A DNA stretch of 64,000 bases. Origin: Bryoerythrophyllum caledonicum. Its lineage: Eukaryota > Streptophyta > Bryopsida > Pottiales > Pottiaceae. The notes beneath the pieces were generated by a model. That model saw only the letters and a program-made list of their open reading frames with translations, was not told the origin of the DNA and searched no databases. The DNA is taken from positions 1,366,501 through 1,430,500 of the forward strand of contig OZ020521.1 in the NCBI GenBank assembly GCA_963971425.1, written 5' to 3'. A program made the position numbers and the translations under genes. Shown here piece after piece: positions 37,201 through 45,835 of the stretch; position 1 is the first letter of the stretch, and every line of letters begins with the position of its first letter.

Positions 37201-38550
37201 AGTATTTGTATCCGTACATGTATTAGTATTGTATGTATTAGTATTTGTACTAGCATTCGTTTTGTAATATAGTATCAACTCAACTTTTGTGTATGTTTCC
37301 CTTCCACATTTTGATGAGCTGGTTTTTGGGTTTATATGTGTGGGTGTGTGTGGGTTTATACTTGTGTATGTGTGCGCGGTGATGTTTGTTTTGTGTGTGT
37401 AGGTTACAAATTTTATGCAATATTTTGGGGGGGTGTTTATTGGGGTATAGATGCCAATGTATATGTTGGTGTTTGTATCAGTATTTCTATTGGCATGTTT
37501 AATAGAATATACAGTGAGTGTTGTGACCCGAAAAATGTATGTTTTTCTCCAGGGATTGTGGTTAAGGAGTTGTTGCGAGTTAGGAGGAAGTTTACGTGGG
37601 TAAGGAGGGTAGTGATATTTTTTGATTTTAGGATAGGTGGTTGGGAGTGATGTGTATGGTGTATGTGAAGGTGCATGTTTTTGTAGGTATTGAATAGTAT
37701 GGCGGTATTTTTTAGATGGTGTTAAATGTGAAATATGTGTTGTTTTGGGTATAGGGGGTTGTGTGGGGTATGTATGTTTGTGAGATGTGTATGTAGTGTG
37801 TGTGTTTACCCGAGGAATGTGGTGTGTGTTTTGAGTATGTTTGTGGAAGTACGATGTGTTTTTTGGAAGAGTAAAGTTCCCCTTTGTAGATGGTAAGTGT
37901 GCAATCTTTGGTATTGAGTGTGGTTTGTATGTGGTTTCCCGAAGGAGGTATGTGTTCCATATACACTTGTGTGGACAAAGTGTGTATGTATTAGGAGTAA
38001 AACTCTTAAGAATATAAGAGGAAACAATGAGCCCTACAGTGTAGGGGAGTTTGTTGATCCGTGACTTGTATCTATGTATGTGTGTGATGCAAGCATTTTT
38101 TTCAAGAACACTAGAGAAAAAGAGGACTATGGTGAGGGGGGGGAAGGTTACTAAGTGTTGGGGGAGGAAGGGGAGAGAGGTATCTATAAGGTAGATTTCT
38201 AGCAACGAGTTGCAAGGTGTAGAATAGGTAATGAGGGGGTATGTGGATAGAAATGTGCTGGTGGGTGCATCTAAGAGGTAAGGTGGAGCTATTGAAGAGG
38301 GCCCATCGTAGTGGGTTAGGAGGAGAGAGATTACAAGGGACATATGAGGACGTAGAGGTAACATAGATGACTTATGAGGCAAAACTAGAGAGAGGAGTTG
38401 AGATGAGGGTATGACAATAGTCATAATGACAACTATGATGGTGATAAAGAGATAACTATTAGTAGGGGTGAAAGGTAGAGAGGGGGTCAAGTTACCAATC
38501 CACCACAGAGTTCCATGGTGGTGGAAACTTTGTCTGTGGTCCGTGGTCAA
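31206..38550 (-). CDS. LINE ORF2 N-terminal part: low-complexity region, 2A-like motifs, APE endonuclease, RT
   Basis: One open run of 2,448 codons to the nested insertion. It starts in the -1 frame at the ORF1 stop and its first ATG is about 43 codons in, so re-initiation or frameshifting is implied. About residues 380-1430 are Thr/Asn/Lys-rich repeats. A 2A-like motif ends at Pro1438. The endonuclease follows, with WNASS, QETKL, GRGGLL, CGDFNRD, SLLDGF and SDHSPV, so the catalytic Asn, Glu, Asp and His are present. The RT fingers and palm follow, with HRPIALANTIYKLF, EGFRAERSTARQI, YVDFKNAFGSIDH and GTIQGDTLSPYLF. The endonuclease nicks the target and the RT copies LINE RNA onto it. Confidence 0.9.
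34237..34284 (-). other. Canonical 2A-like (ribosome-skipping) motif in LINE ORF2
   Basis: Codons spell KLLLLLGGDIETNPGP, matching the 2A consensus D(V/I)ExNPGP with the usual upstream Leu-rich stretch. The predicted break is between Gly1437 and Pro1438 of ORF2, exactly between the low-complexity N-terminus and the endonuclease-RT part. 2A-like motifs are known in trypanosome and some animal LINEs, where they separate N-terminal products. Activity here is inferred. Confidence 0.85.
34747..34790 (-). other. Degenerate 2A-like copy
   Basis: Codons spell KLLILIGEDMETNPRP, followed by MPNILKRHPASHKKN, the same residues that follow the canonical copy. The NPGP Gly is replaced by Arg, so skipping should be lost. 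The final Pro is residue 1268. It shows that the segment carrying 2A was duplicated within ORF2. Confidence 0.8.
35000..35280. repeat. Hexanucleotide-based array in LINE ORF2 (copy 1)
   Basis: TATACG/TATCAG-type hexamers repeat for about 280 bp and read as TDTYTDTYTD on the minus strand. A related array lies at 36930-37270. Confidence 0.85.
35560..36150 (-). repeat. About 41-residue (123-bp) tandem repeat in LINE ORF2
   Basis: Four to five units of the type STKNRICFLRKSKIRDGKLT followed by KLVMG and an Asn-rich linker with YN-NTN. All are in frame and diverged from one another. Strongly basic. No known family recognised. Confidence 0.85.
36663..36715 (-). other. Third, strongly decayed 2A-like copy
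   Basis: Codons spell YYKLLLLIGEDKGNKTKK. The Leu-rich lead and the GED start are kept, but the ETNPGP part has become GNKTKK. The DNA around it parallels the second copy (34.75-35.3 kb versus about 36.68-37.27 kb), indicating a duplication of about 1.9-kb spacing. Confidence 0.7.
36930..37270. repeat. Hexanucleotide-based array in LINE ORF2 (copy 2)
   Basis: GTATTNGTATCNGTA-type hexamers encode a Thr/Asn/Tyr-rich run such as TSTYTDFYTSTYTETNT on the minus strand. Probably the duplicated partner of 35000-35280. Confidence 0.85.
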
Positions 38551-40169
38551 TCCACGTTTGTCGGATCTCCTGGGGCGGGAAGCTTGGACCTCGAGATATC
38601 TTGCAGTGCTAGTAATGTGGAGGCCATCAAACTCTCCACATTGGTGAATTTGGTGCGGAGCTCATTGGTGGCATTGTTGGTATACTCTCGAGTTTCCTTG
38701 ATGATGTCTTCTCGAAGAGTAGATAGCTCCTTGCGTAGTCTCTGGTTACCTGCTTCCATGATGGCTGCCATTTCCGACCTGGTGATGCCGGCAGGGGTGG
38801 GTGTGACCTGGATTGAATCAACGGTGTTGACTAGGGCCTTGTTGATATCGTTAAAACCCCATTTCTCTACCAGGGAGGGAGTGGGGGGTGCAATGCCTTC
38901 AAGGCTTCTACGGTGAGGAGCAATTTCTACGTGGTGACTACCAATTGTGAATGTTTTGTTTAGCAACTTCCTGTAGATAATAGGATTAATAAGTTGCACA
39001 TTAGCACTGCCATTGTGCTTTCCCCCTTCCTGCTTGTGGAACCATATGGATATAACATTCTTCTCTTCAAACACCTTGTTGATGATGGCCGAGGTTTCCT
39101 CAACACCCATGAGGATGGGGAGTTGTGAGAGTGTGACCATGAGAGCATCCCTTTTTGCTCGATCAGTGGTTGAAAATCCACTTGAGCTAGTAGCCCTTGC
39201 TGGAATCACTTCTTGGTGTGTAGTGATTTGGTGGAGTTCGAATTTCTTGGCCTGTTGTGGGGTTGGGGCAACAATGAAGGCGTGTGTCTCTCCTAGCACC
39301 TTCTGTACGTCCACTATTTCAAACTCCATCTTCCTAGTGAATCCGTTTACAACTATGTCCTGATAGAGTGTGTGTGCCGCAATACCTTTGAGATTGTCAC
39401 TCTTGATCCTCACTGATAAGTTCTTCCTTGCTACTGCATGGAAGGTCTTACATACCTTTCCCATGATAGCTGGGCCTAGAGGGTCTAGTTGTAATATGAA
39501 GTACCTGGTGCCTCTAAGTAGAGCTATAGCATCCACCTCTGGCCTGAGGAGGTGGAGCTTAATTATTCCTGCCCATATTCCCATGCCATGCTTTTTGACC
39601 CCTTTGCATAGAACTGCAACGGGGTCCATTAAGCTAGTGCCAAGAGGGATCCCCATGTGCTCGAGTCTAGCAATCGTGAGTATCTTCACGTCATCATGAT
39701 ACATGTTGTGTTCTGGCAATTCAAAGTGAATTGCTACGTGAAAGTCAAGGGAAAGACCAGTCACAGGGGAGGTGGGAATGTCAAATGGTACCTGAGTCAA
39801 GTTATAGTGTTGCCCCACAATTTTGTCTTGCCGTACTGAGGGATATAATAATTGTGGGATCCTCGAATAAGCCACCTCAATTCCAAAAGCTTCCTCCGCT
39901 TCTTCCTTGGGCACTCCTCGTGTGATCATGTCCATGATACTTTCTCCACTAAATAAAGGTTCTTGTCCAGCATCCGTGGCAAGTTTCTCCATGGTGGAGA
40001 AGCCTAACCAAAAATGAAAAGAGGAGAAGTCAGGAGTAGAGACTTGTACTAGGGGGGGGAAATTGCCTCTCGCTTTCTTTGATGGGGTTGGTACGTCTTC
40101 GATGGAAGGGGTTTTAGTATGGGCTTCTGTAAACCTCTTGGAGCTCTCTGGGGTACTCTCCACCTCCAT
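38547..40169 (-). CDS. LINE ORF1, 540 aa, RRM-like domain and C-terminal coiled coil
   Basis: ATG start at 40169, stop TGA at 38547. ORF1 proteins of LINEs bind the element RNA and chaperone it. The N-terminal third has a Pro/Ser/Lys head (TPSKKARGNFP) and a structured block (SRIPQLLYPS, FHVAIHFELPEH). Residues about 340-420 read as an RRM-like fold: VTLSQLPILMGVEETSAIIN, ISIWFHKQ, GSANVQLINP and TIGSHHVEIAPHRR. Residues about 460-525 form a coiled coil (ELSTLREDIIKETREYTNNA). No CCHC fingers are seen. The stop codon overlaps the ORF2 frame (GATTGACC). The frame is undamaged, consistent with a recent insertion. Confidence 0.75.
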   Translation of the reverse strand: MEVESTPESSKRFTEAHTKTPSIEDVPTPSKKARGNFPPLVQVSTPDFSSFHFWLGFSTMEKLATDAGQEPLFSGESIMDMITRGVPKEEAEEAFGIEVAYSRIPQLLYPSVRQDKIVGQHYNLTQVPFDIPTSPVTGLSLDFHVAIHFELPEHNMYHDDVKILTIARLEHMGIPLGTSLMDPVAVLCKGVKKHGMGIWAGIIKLHLLRPEVDAIALLRGTRYFILQLDPLGPAIMGKVCKTFHAVARKNLSVRIKSDNLKGIAAHTLYQDIVVNGFTRKMEFEIVDVQKVLGETHAFIVAPTPQQAKKFELHQITTHQEVIPARATSSSGFSTTDRAKRDALMVTLSQLPILMGVEETSAIINKVFEEKNVISIWFHKQEGGKHNGSANVQLINPIIYRKLLNKTFTIGSHHVEIAPHRRSLEGIAPPTPSLVEKWGFNDINKALVNTVDSIQVTPTPAGITRSEMAAIMEAGNQRLRKELSTLREDIIKETREYTNNATNELRTKFTNVESLMASTLLALQDISRSKLPAPGDPTNVD

Positions 40170-40237
40170 GTCTACCGCTTTGTGTGTCTGGGAGAGTAGT
40201 GTATGGGGGTCAGGGAGGTCCCCAAAGGTTACTAGGG

Positions 40238-41833
40238 CTAGGGGGGGATGCTGCTCGCCATTCGCGAGGAGGAGGTAGTAGCGTACTCACCGTCACTTAG
40301 GTAGTACGGGAAATGGTAGGTCTCGGGTGGGAAGGGAGGTCGTAGCTGGGGGAAGAGGGGGCCACTGTGACGAGAGAAGGTTATAGTGGGGAGTTGTAAT
40401 AAGAAAGGAGAGTCGAAAGCGTTTGAAGAAGGGGGTCGGTGGGGAAGGAGGGTCGCGGTTAGGGGGAGTGGCAGGTCGTGGGTCACAAGGTTCGAGTCTT
40501 GGGTCGCTACTAGGGGGTCGCAGGTACCTTCCTTGGGTCGTAACCCGATTGCAGGTCGCAGGGGAGTAGGTGCAGGTCGCAAACAGGGCGGTCGTGGGTT
40601 CAGCCAGGTCGCAGGGGAGTATACTGGTTCGGCCAGGTCGTAGGCACCTTCTCTGGGTCGTAACCCGATTGCAGGTCGCAGGGGAGTAGACGCAGGTCGC
40701 AAACAAGGCGGTCGAGGGTTCAGCCAGGTCGCAGGGGAGTAGAGCCAGGACGCGATTAGAGCCCGTTCCCAATCTGCGGGGGTTTCAAACTGCTCTTCTT
40801 GAGATGAGACCGTTGAGCAACGTCTGTATTTCACGTCTGTTTCCAGGCGGGGTTCACTTTGATTGAGCTCCAGGGGGGGTGTTGGAGCGGGGTGTGCTGA
40901 AGCGGGTGCTGCTGAAGCGGGGGTTTCTGGAGTGGGGGGTGCTGGGACAATGGGTTTAGATTCACTGTGAGGGTTCCGGGTTGCAGAGGCTGGGGGGGCT
41001 GGCGATGGTGACCTGTTTGAGCTGAGGTGTGTACATGCGTTTTCGGAGCTGGGGTGTATACATGCGTTTTCGGGGATCCTGTTGGGGAGGGGTCGGTGGT
41101 TTTGTTGTCCTCGCAGGGTCTTCACATCGTTTTCTCTCCAGGTCTTCATAGAGTTTTGTTGTTCGAGCAGAGTCCTCTCAGGGTTTTGTTGTCTTCGCAG
41201 GGTCCAGTCGGGTTGAGTCCGAGGGGTCTGTATTTTTCGGAGGAGAGTCTGGTCCGTCCTAGTGGGTCGGGTGAGTCCTTCTGTTCGTGTCTGAGTGAGT
41301 TCTTCTATTCGTGTCCGAGTGAGTCGAGGGAGTTCGAGTGAGTCGGGGGTGCTACTGTAAGAGTCTACTGAGGGGGGGAAGCTGAAGTCTATGAGGTGGG
41401 GAGGCGGGAGAGGGAGGGGGGAGGGAATGGTAAGTGAGAGGGAAGAAGGAAGGGTGTGGGAGCGTGGGGAGGGGGAACCTGTTGCGGGAGAAGAGAGGGC
41501 GTAGGGAAGTTGGAGGTGGGTTGAGAGGAAAATTAAAGACTGTGTGAGTATACTTACCTCTTTGGTTTGATTTGTTTTTTCGTGCTCGTGATGCTCTTGC
41601 TGCTGTGTAGTTGTAGCTTGGCTGCTGGTCTCCTGCCGCAGATCGTCACTAGGTCTCTTATCGCTGTTACTGATGTACTGTGTGGCTGTGGTGGTGGCGT
41701 AGGTTGTTGGTGGGGGCGCGCAAGGTGAATCCCGGTAGCTACAGGCTTGTGAGCAACTGTTCCACGCTTTCAGTCTGTGGGGCGTGTTGGTGTCTTGATG
41801 TGCTCTTCTTGTTCGATCTGTAGATCTGCACAA
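40238..41833 (-). CDS. ATG-poor proline-rich frame in the LINE leader (ORF0)
   Basis: Open for more than 530 codons, and open further upstream to about 42137, yet the first in-frame ATG is at 41149 (residue 229). Composition is Pro/Ser/Thr/Arg-rich with no domain recognised. It holds a 120-bp (40-residue) tandem duplication (WLNPRPPCLRP..., 40500-40740). A strong splice donor GAG/GTAAGTATA lies at about 41562, and a pyrimidine-tract acceptor ending CTCTCCCAG lies at about 40190, 20 bp before the ORF1 ATG. The frame may therefore be an intron rather than a gene. Long open frames in GC-rich, T-poor DNA can also be chance. Confidence 0.35.
   Translation of the reverse strand: MCRSTDRTRRAHQDTNTPHRLKAWNSCSQACSYRDSPCAPPPTTYATTTATQYISNSDKRPSDDLRQETSSQATTTQQQEHHEHEKTNQTKEVSILTQSLIFLSTHLQLPYALSSPATGSPSPRSHTLPSSLSLTIPSPLPLPPPHLIDFSFPPSVDSYSSTPDSLELPRLTRTRIEELTQTRTEGLTRPTRTDQTLLRKIQTPRTQPDWTLRRQQNPERTLLEQQNSMKTWRENDVKTLRGQQNHRPLPNRIPENACIHPSSENACTHLSSNRSPSPAPPASATRNPHSESKPIVPAPPTPETPASAAPASAHPAPTPPLELNQSEPRLETDVKYRRCSTVSSQEEQFETPADWERALIASWLYSPATWLNPRPPCLRPASTPLRPAIGLRPREGAYDLAEPVYSPATWLNPRPPCLRPAPTPLRPAIGLRPKEGTCDPLVATQDSNLVTHDLPLPLTATLLPHRPPSSNAFDSPFLLQLPTITFSRHSGPLFPQLRPPFPPETYHFPYYLSDGEYATTSSSRMASSIPP
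40500..40745. repeat. 120-bp tandem duplication in ORF0
   Basis: CTTGGGTCGTAACCCGATTG and CTCTGGGTCGTAACCCGATT recur 120 bp apart, each followed by CAGGTCGCAGGGGAGTA. Confidence 0.85.
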
Positions 41834-42489
41834 AAATTTCCAACGCTTCCGCGTGCGGCGTGTAGATATAAACTTCCTAGTGTTGTGCCTATGGGTTAGC
41901 AGGTTAGTAACAATATGGTTGTGCTTAGTGCTGTGACTAGTGTGTGTGGGGCTACGATTAATAGAGATCCATATTGTGTAAAAAGAGTAAGCTGAGTAAA
42001 GTATAACCTGTGTTGCAGAGAAGTTGTTGCCGTTGACCTGGGTTGAATTGTTCTCGTGCTCAATCTTTGCGTGTGGAGTGTCTGGGTTGGGAGGGAGGAA
42101 GAGACTCGTGAGAGGTGTGCAGATCTTGTTGTTTCCTCACCAGATCTGAGTTAGATCTGATTTCTCACGACCAACAGGCAAGGTTCTTTGCACCAACACC
42201 AAACCCTCGCTCTCAGATCTACTTTGCTAAGATCAAGCCTACATGAACGATTCGAGTTCAGCTAACCTCAGATCTGGTGTTTTGAGCACTATCCAACACA
42301 TATCGCTGCTTCCTAAACCTCTCAATTCCTCAGATCTACAATTTACGGGGGCTCTCAACAAGGCCAGCCACACTTGTCGCCCGTAAACCTAGTTTCTGAG
42401 GCTAAGTCCTTCCTCCACCCTCACCAGAAAAAACGGAGCTCAACCCTCCATCACTTGCGCTAAGAATCTATTGGAAACAACATAAGTGT
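41834..42489 (-). promoter_or_regulatory. 5' leader and presumed internal promoter of the giant LINE
   Basis: The 5' terminus is fixed by the target duplication next to it. The leader contains CTCCGTTTTTTCTGGTGAGG, GGAAGGACTTAGCCTCAGAA and ATCTGAGG words that recur in the same order in the 5'-end copy at 47040-48626. LINEs carry an internal promoter here by rule; I see no clear TATA box. Confidence 0.5.
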
Positions 42490-42504
42490 GACCCCTTCAA
42501 TAAA
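42490..42504. repeat. Target-site duplication of the giant LINE, right copy
   Basis: GACCCCTTCAATAAA, identical to 25711-25725. Confidence 0.95.
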
Positions 42505-42520
42505 TAATAAGGGAACCTCC

Positions 42521-42787
42521 AAAAGGGCAGCCGACATCGGCTGCCTCTAGAATGTGCAATACGCTCTTGAAAATTTGAAGATATTTCCAAAATGGTACTA
42601 CACTTTATTATTGGACATTGTACGAATGAGTTATTTGCGGATGAAGTTATGAGATTCAGAACTTCATCCATTGATAACTCATTCGTACAATGTCCAATAA
42701 TAAAGTGTAATACCATTTTGAAAATATCTTCAAATTTTCCAGAGCGTGTTGCACATTCTAGAGGCAGCCGATGTCGACTGCCCTTTT
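42521..42787. repeat. 267-bp palindrome at the centre of the inverted-arm element
   Basis: Arms 42521-42634 and 42674-42787 are inverse copies with few mismatches: the left has CACTTTATTATTGGACATTG and the right CAATGTCCAATAATAAAGTG. The 39-nt loop holds a second, 10-bp inverted repeat, GGATGAAGTT / AACTTCATCC. It marks where the two long arms meet. Confidence 0.93.
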
Positions 42788-43640
42788 AGAGATTTCCTTG
42801 GTATACATTTAAGAGGTCTCCTAGAGGCAGCCAATGTCGGCTGCCCAATTAGAGATTTCCTTGGTATACTAATTCCTTGCCTGGTGGGCATGGTCTTAGT
42901 GGTGGTGCAAACAGACACTTTATTCATGCCGGTCCCTCCGGGACCGGCGTTCTTTATCATCATCATTGGTATACATTTAAGAGATCTTCTAGAAGCAGCC
43001 GATGTCGGCTGCCCTTTCAGAAATTTCCTTGGTATACATTTAAGAGGTCCTCTAGAGGCAGCCAATGTCGGCTGCCTTTTTAGAGATTTCCTTAGTATAC
43101 ATTGAAGAGGTCCTCTAGAGGATCGTCATCTAGAGGGGCGTCGATGTCGGCTACCCTTTTTTTGGTTCCCTTAATATACATTTACGGGGCCGTTTAGAAA
43201 AATGCTAATATCAACAGCTCTTTTGGAGGTTCCCTTAATTTATATTGATGGGATTCTCATGAGAGGCGCCGATGTCGGCTGCCATGTTGGAGGTTACTTG
43301 ATATACATTTAGGGGGTCCTCTTGGAGAAGGAAGATGTCGGCGATCCTTTTGAAGGTTCTTTAATATACATTTAAGGGGTCTTTTATGAAGGCGCCGATG
43401 TTGGCTGCCCTTTTGGAAGTTCCTCTAATATACATATAAAGGGACCTCTTAAGGGGTACCAATGTCGGCTCTACTTTTGGAGGTTTCTATAATGAAAATT
43501 GAAGAGGCCATCTGGAAGGGTGCCATTGTTGGTAGCTCCTTCAGAGGTTCCTTTTTAAAACCTTAGAACTGGCATCTACATAAGTGTAGATGTTGACATC
43601 TTCTTTGAAGTTCTCTAATAAAAATAAGAGGGCTCTTTAG
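42788..43640. repeat. Right tandem array, inverse of the left array
   Basis: Units read GCAGCCGATGTCGGCTGCCC, TTTTGGAGGTTCCCTTAATA, TACATTTAAGGGGTCCTCT, the inverse of the units at 24890-25725. At least ten units, better conserved near the centre and decaying outward. Confidence 0.8.
42870..42965 (+). mobile_element. 96-bp tail-only LINE copy
   Basis: Contains TGGTGGGCATGGTCTTAGTG, ACAGACACTTTATTC and the hairpin GCCGGTCCC-TCC-GGGACCGGC, then an ATC-type tail. It is flanked by the 9-bp duplication TTGGTATAC at 42861-42869 and 42966-42974, and interrupts an array unit whose intact form is seen next door. It is an extremely 5'-truncated insertion of the giant LINE family. Confidence 0.9.
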
Positions 43641-44084
43641 AAAGGTATGATTGTCTCCATGGGTTGCTGAAGTAGCAAACTTCCAAGCGGACATTCAAAT
43701 TCAACCTTCCCTTTGTAGGTAGCTGATATTACCAGTTGCTATTTTAAGTAAACTGCAGTCTAGGAGATTCTCGCAACTAAGTGGCTGCCGTCAAGCGGAG
43801 ACCGTAAGGCATGTTCTAAATCTCTATCTGGGGTCTGCCGATATTGATTGCCTCCATATCGTGACGTGCTATTATCGTAGTTTAGAACATTAGTGCACTC
43901 TCAGCTATCCTTCATTGCATCCTTTGCTCATGCAATCGTATTTTTTTAATTCAGAAATAGTTTGATAATGTCGTTCCAATGCAACTCGGATGTTTCAAGA
44001 GCAATTTTCTAGATAAGTCAATTGAGTGGACAATGGAGAAACTCCACAATATGGTCAGCAAAGTTGTGATGAAAGTGAAAAAAA

Positions 44085-45835
44085 ATGACATCTATGTTGA
44101 AGAAGCTGCTGCCCATTGCGGACCCTAAGTATACTCCACAGTCCCTTGAACAAATCAGGCTACATAATCAGAGTCTGAAAGATTATCCAATTATGTCTCA
44201 AATTTTTTTGATTTATCCCTCAACCTCAACAATGGACACTGCCAAAAAGGTCAAGTGGCTGGAGTGCGAGAATAAGCTAGCTTCTTTGCGTGTTTTACTG
44301 AAATTTCCAATGGAAAACTTGCAGACCATTCTTTTCTTACATAGCTGATGAAGTAAAAAAGGTAAGCACATGTTTGTTTCAATACCTTGAATAATCTTGA
44401 TTCTAAACTAATTCATATGACTAGAGATGCTTCTGCAGCTTTCAATTGAGGTGATGGTCTTATTTGATTCTACATTATTTGAACTTAGAGAGGCGATTGA
44501 CTTTCATCATTCAGGCTTTTAGAGAGTGTCTCATTCTATTGATTCAGGATCACGTAGAGTAGATGCACATTTAGCTATGGAACTTGGTGGTTGTGGACAA
44601 GTTGGATGTGAAAGGTGTGCATAAGAACCGCATTGTAGAGTTGGGCGTTGGACTTTCATAGGCCATGACCTAGGTCTTATACAAATATTTTTCTACATCT
44701 TGTATACAAGGAAGGCAGCGTTAAACATGCGTGCATACTTTGAAAGTTATTTAGATCGTGATGGCAACAAGTGTATTCTAGCTGAAAACATCCCAAAAAG
44801 TGGGCCCATCTGCACTAGCATAAATGCGGGTGATACTTCGACTCCTTAGTGATCAAGCCCCTATCCTTGACATCAAACTCAGAAATGGCATCTAGCCCGA
44901 TTAAGTTGGCACTGAGATTATGGTTAAACCGCTAGATGTTGCGGCGCTTACAAAACAGACAAGAGGAACGTAGAAGAAGGGAGCTGAAGCTGAGAAAGCA
45001 AAGAAAGAGAAAGCAGCGGTGGAGGAAAAAACAGCCACGGAGGCTGAAGGTTTTATGAATTTGAAGGTTGTGGTTACGAAGGCCGAAGCAAGCATGAAGC
45101 TCTTTACTGAGGTTGCTATTGCTAAGATGACAACAAAGTAGGCGGTTCATAATGAGACCCTCGTGGTAGATGATTTAGGTGTCGACACATATATCATTGA
45201 TCTAGTCCACATTATGCTAACTATTGCGGTTACTGCTTAGAGCCATTACTCTGGCCCACTATCGTTAAAAGAGGATGGATAAAGTCCTCTCTCTTTCATT
45301 ACATGGAAATTGAAGTAGAAATTAGATGTGCTTCCCGCTTCATTTTGTCACATCCTGCTTCAATCTTTGTTGAGCCTACGAGTATCAAGAAGATAATGGA
45401 AGTATTGTTTGGTATTCAAGTTTGTGTACCGAATCTGAACAACTTTGTCTTTCAAATTCAAAAAAAATTCCCACTCTTTGCACTTTTGTTAATTTACTCA
45501 TTATTTTGTCTTCGTTCCTGAAATCCATGTCGTTGTTGCCAATGAACAAAATACCTCTGTGGAGAGTGTGGCCACATTCTCATTGGTCCCACAAAGGTGT
45601 TGCATTGCGCATTAGCACCTCAGTAAAGAGAGTGCCAAAATTGACATTGATTGAAGGAAGTGATGACTTTAGATTGCCAGTGCATTTCTTACTTGATGTC
45701 GTCGTTTTGATTACATTGCATCACTGCAATGTTTCAGAGTCGTTGATTTCGACCTCTTCTCTTCATCCTGTTCAAACTCTACAATGGATAGAATATCCAC
45801 TATGGAAAATATTACCACTACTCTCCTACTACTAA
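44085..45835 (+). pseudogene. Gene-like fragments in the right arm, unknown
   Basis: Short plus-strand frames at 44085-44348 (MTSMLKKLLPIADPKYTPQS...), 44992-45140 (Lys/Glu/Ala-rich, AEKAKKEKAAVEEKTATEAE) and 45422-45835. Their codon use looks gene-like, but I recognise no family and they do not form one frame. They could be a captured host gene or decayed internal coding of the long-arm element. No equivalent is seen in the left arm. Confidence 0.25.

Larger units (their letters stand above)
25726..42489 (-). mobile_element. Giant APE-type LINE, about 15.5 kb without its nested insertion
   Basis: Bounded by a perfect 15-bp target duplication, with a (TTC)n-like 3' tail at the left. Order on the minus strand: 5' leader (41834-42489), ATG-poor ORF0 (40238-41833), ORF1 (38547-40169), ORF2 (38550 to 25976, interrupted by a nested copy), and a 3' UTR with terminal hairpin. 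The EN-RT-RNase H-CCHC order fits the I/Tad/L1 side of LINEs; I cannot fix the clade. Most LINEs are 3-8 kb, so this is exceptionally long. The 2,448-codon open run in ORF2 and the perfect target duplication say it is recent. One frameshift is visible near 26957, so this copy is probably dead even apart from the insertion. Confidence 0.9.

Noticed and set aside
34942-37272. Plus-strand frames rich in Ile/Ser/Tyr and hydrophobic residues over the LINE
   Set aside because: They are shadows of the hexanucleotide arrays read on the other strand; the minus strand carries the LINE ORF2 frame.
44901-45150. Ala/Phe-rich minus-strand ORF
   Set aside because: Shadow of a Lys/Glu/Ala-rich plus-strand stretch that looks more gene-like.
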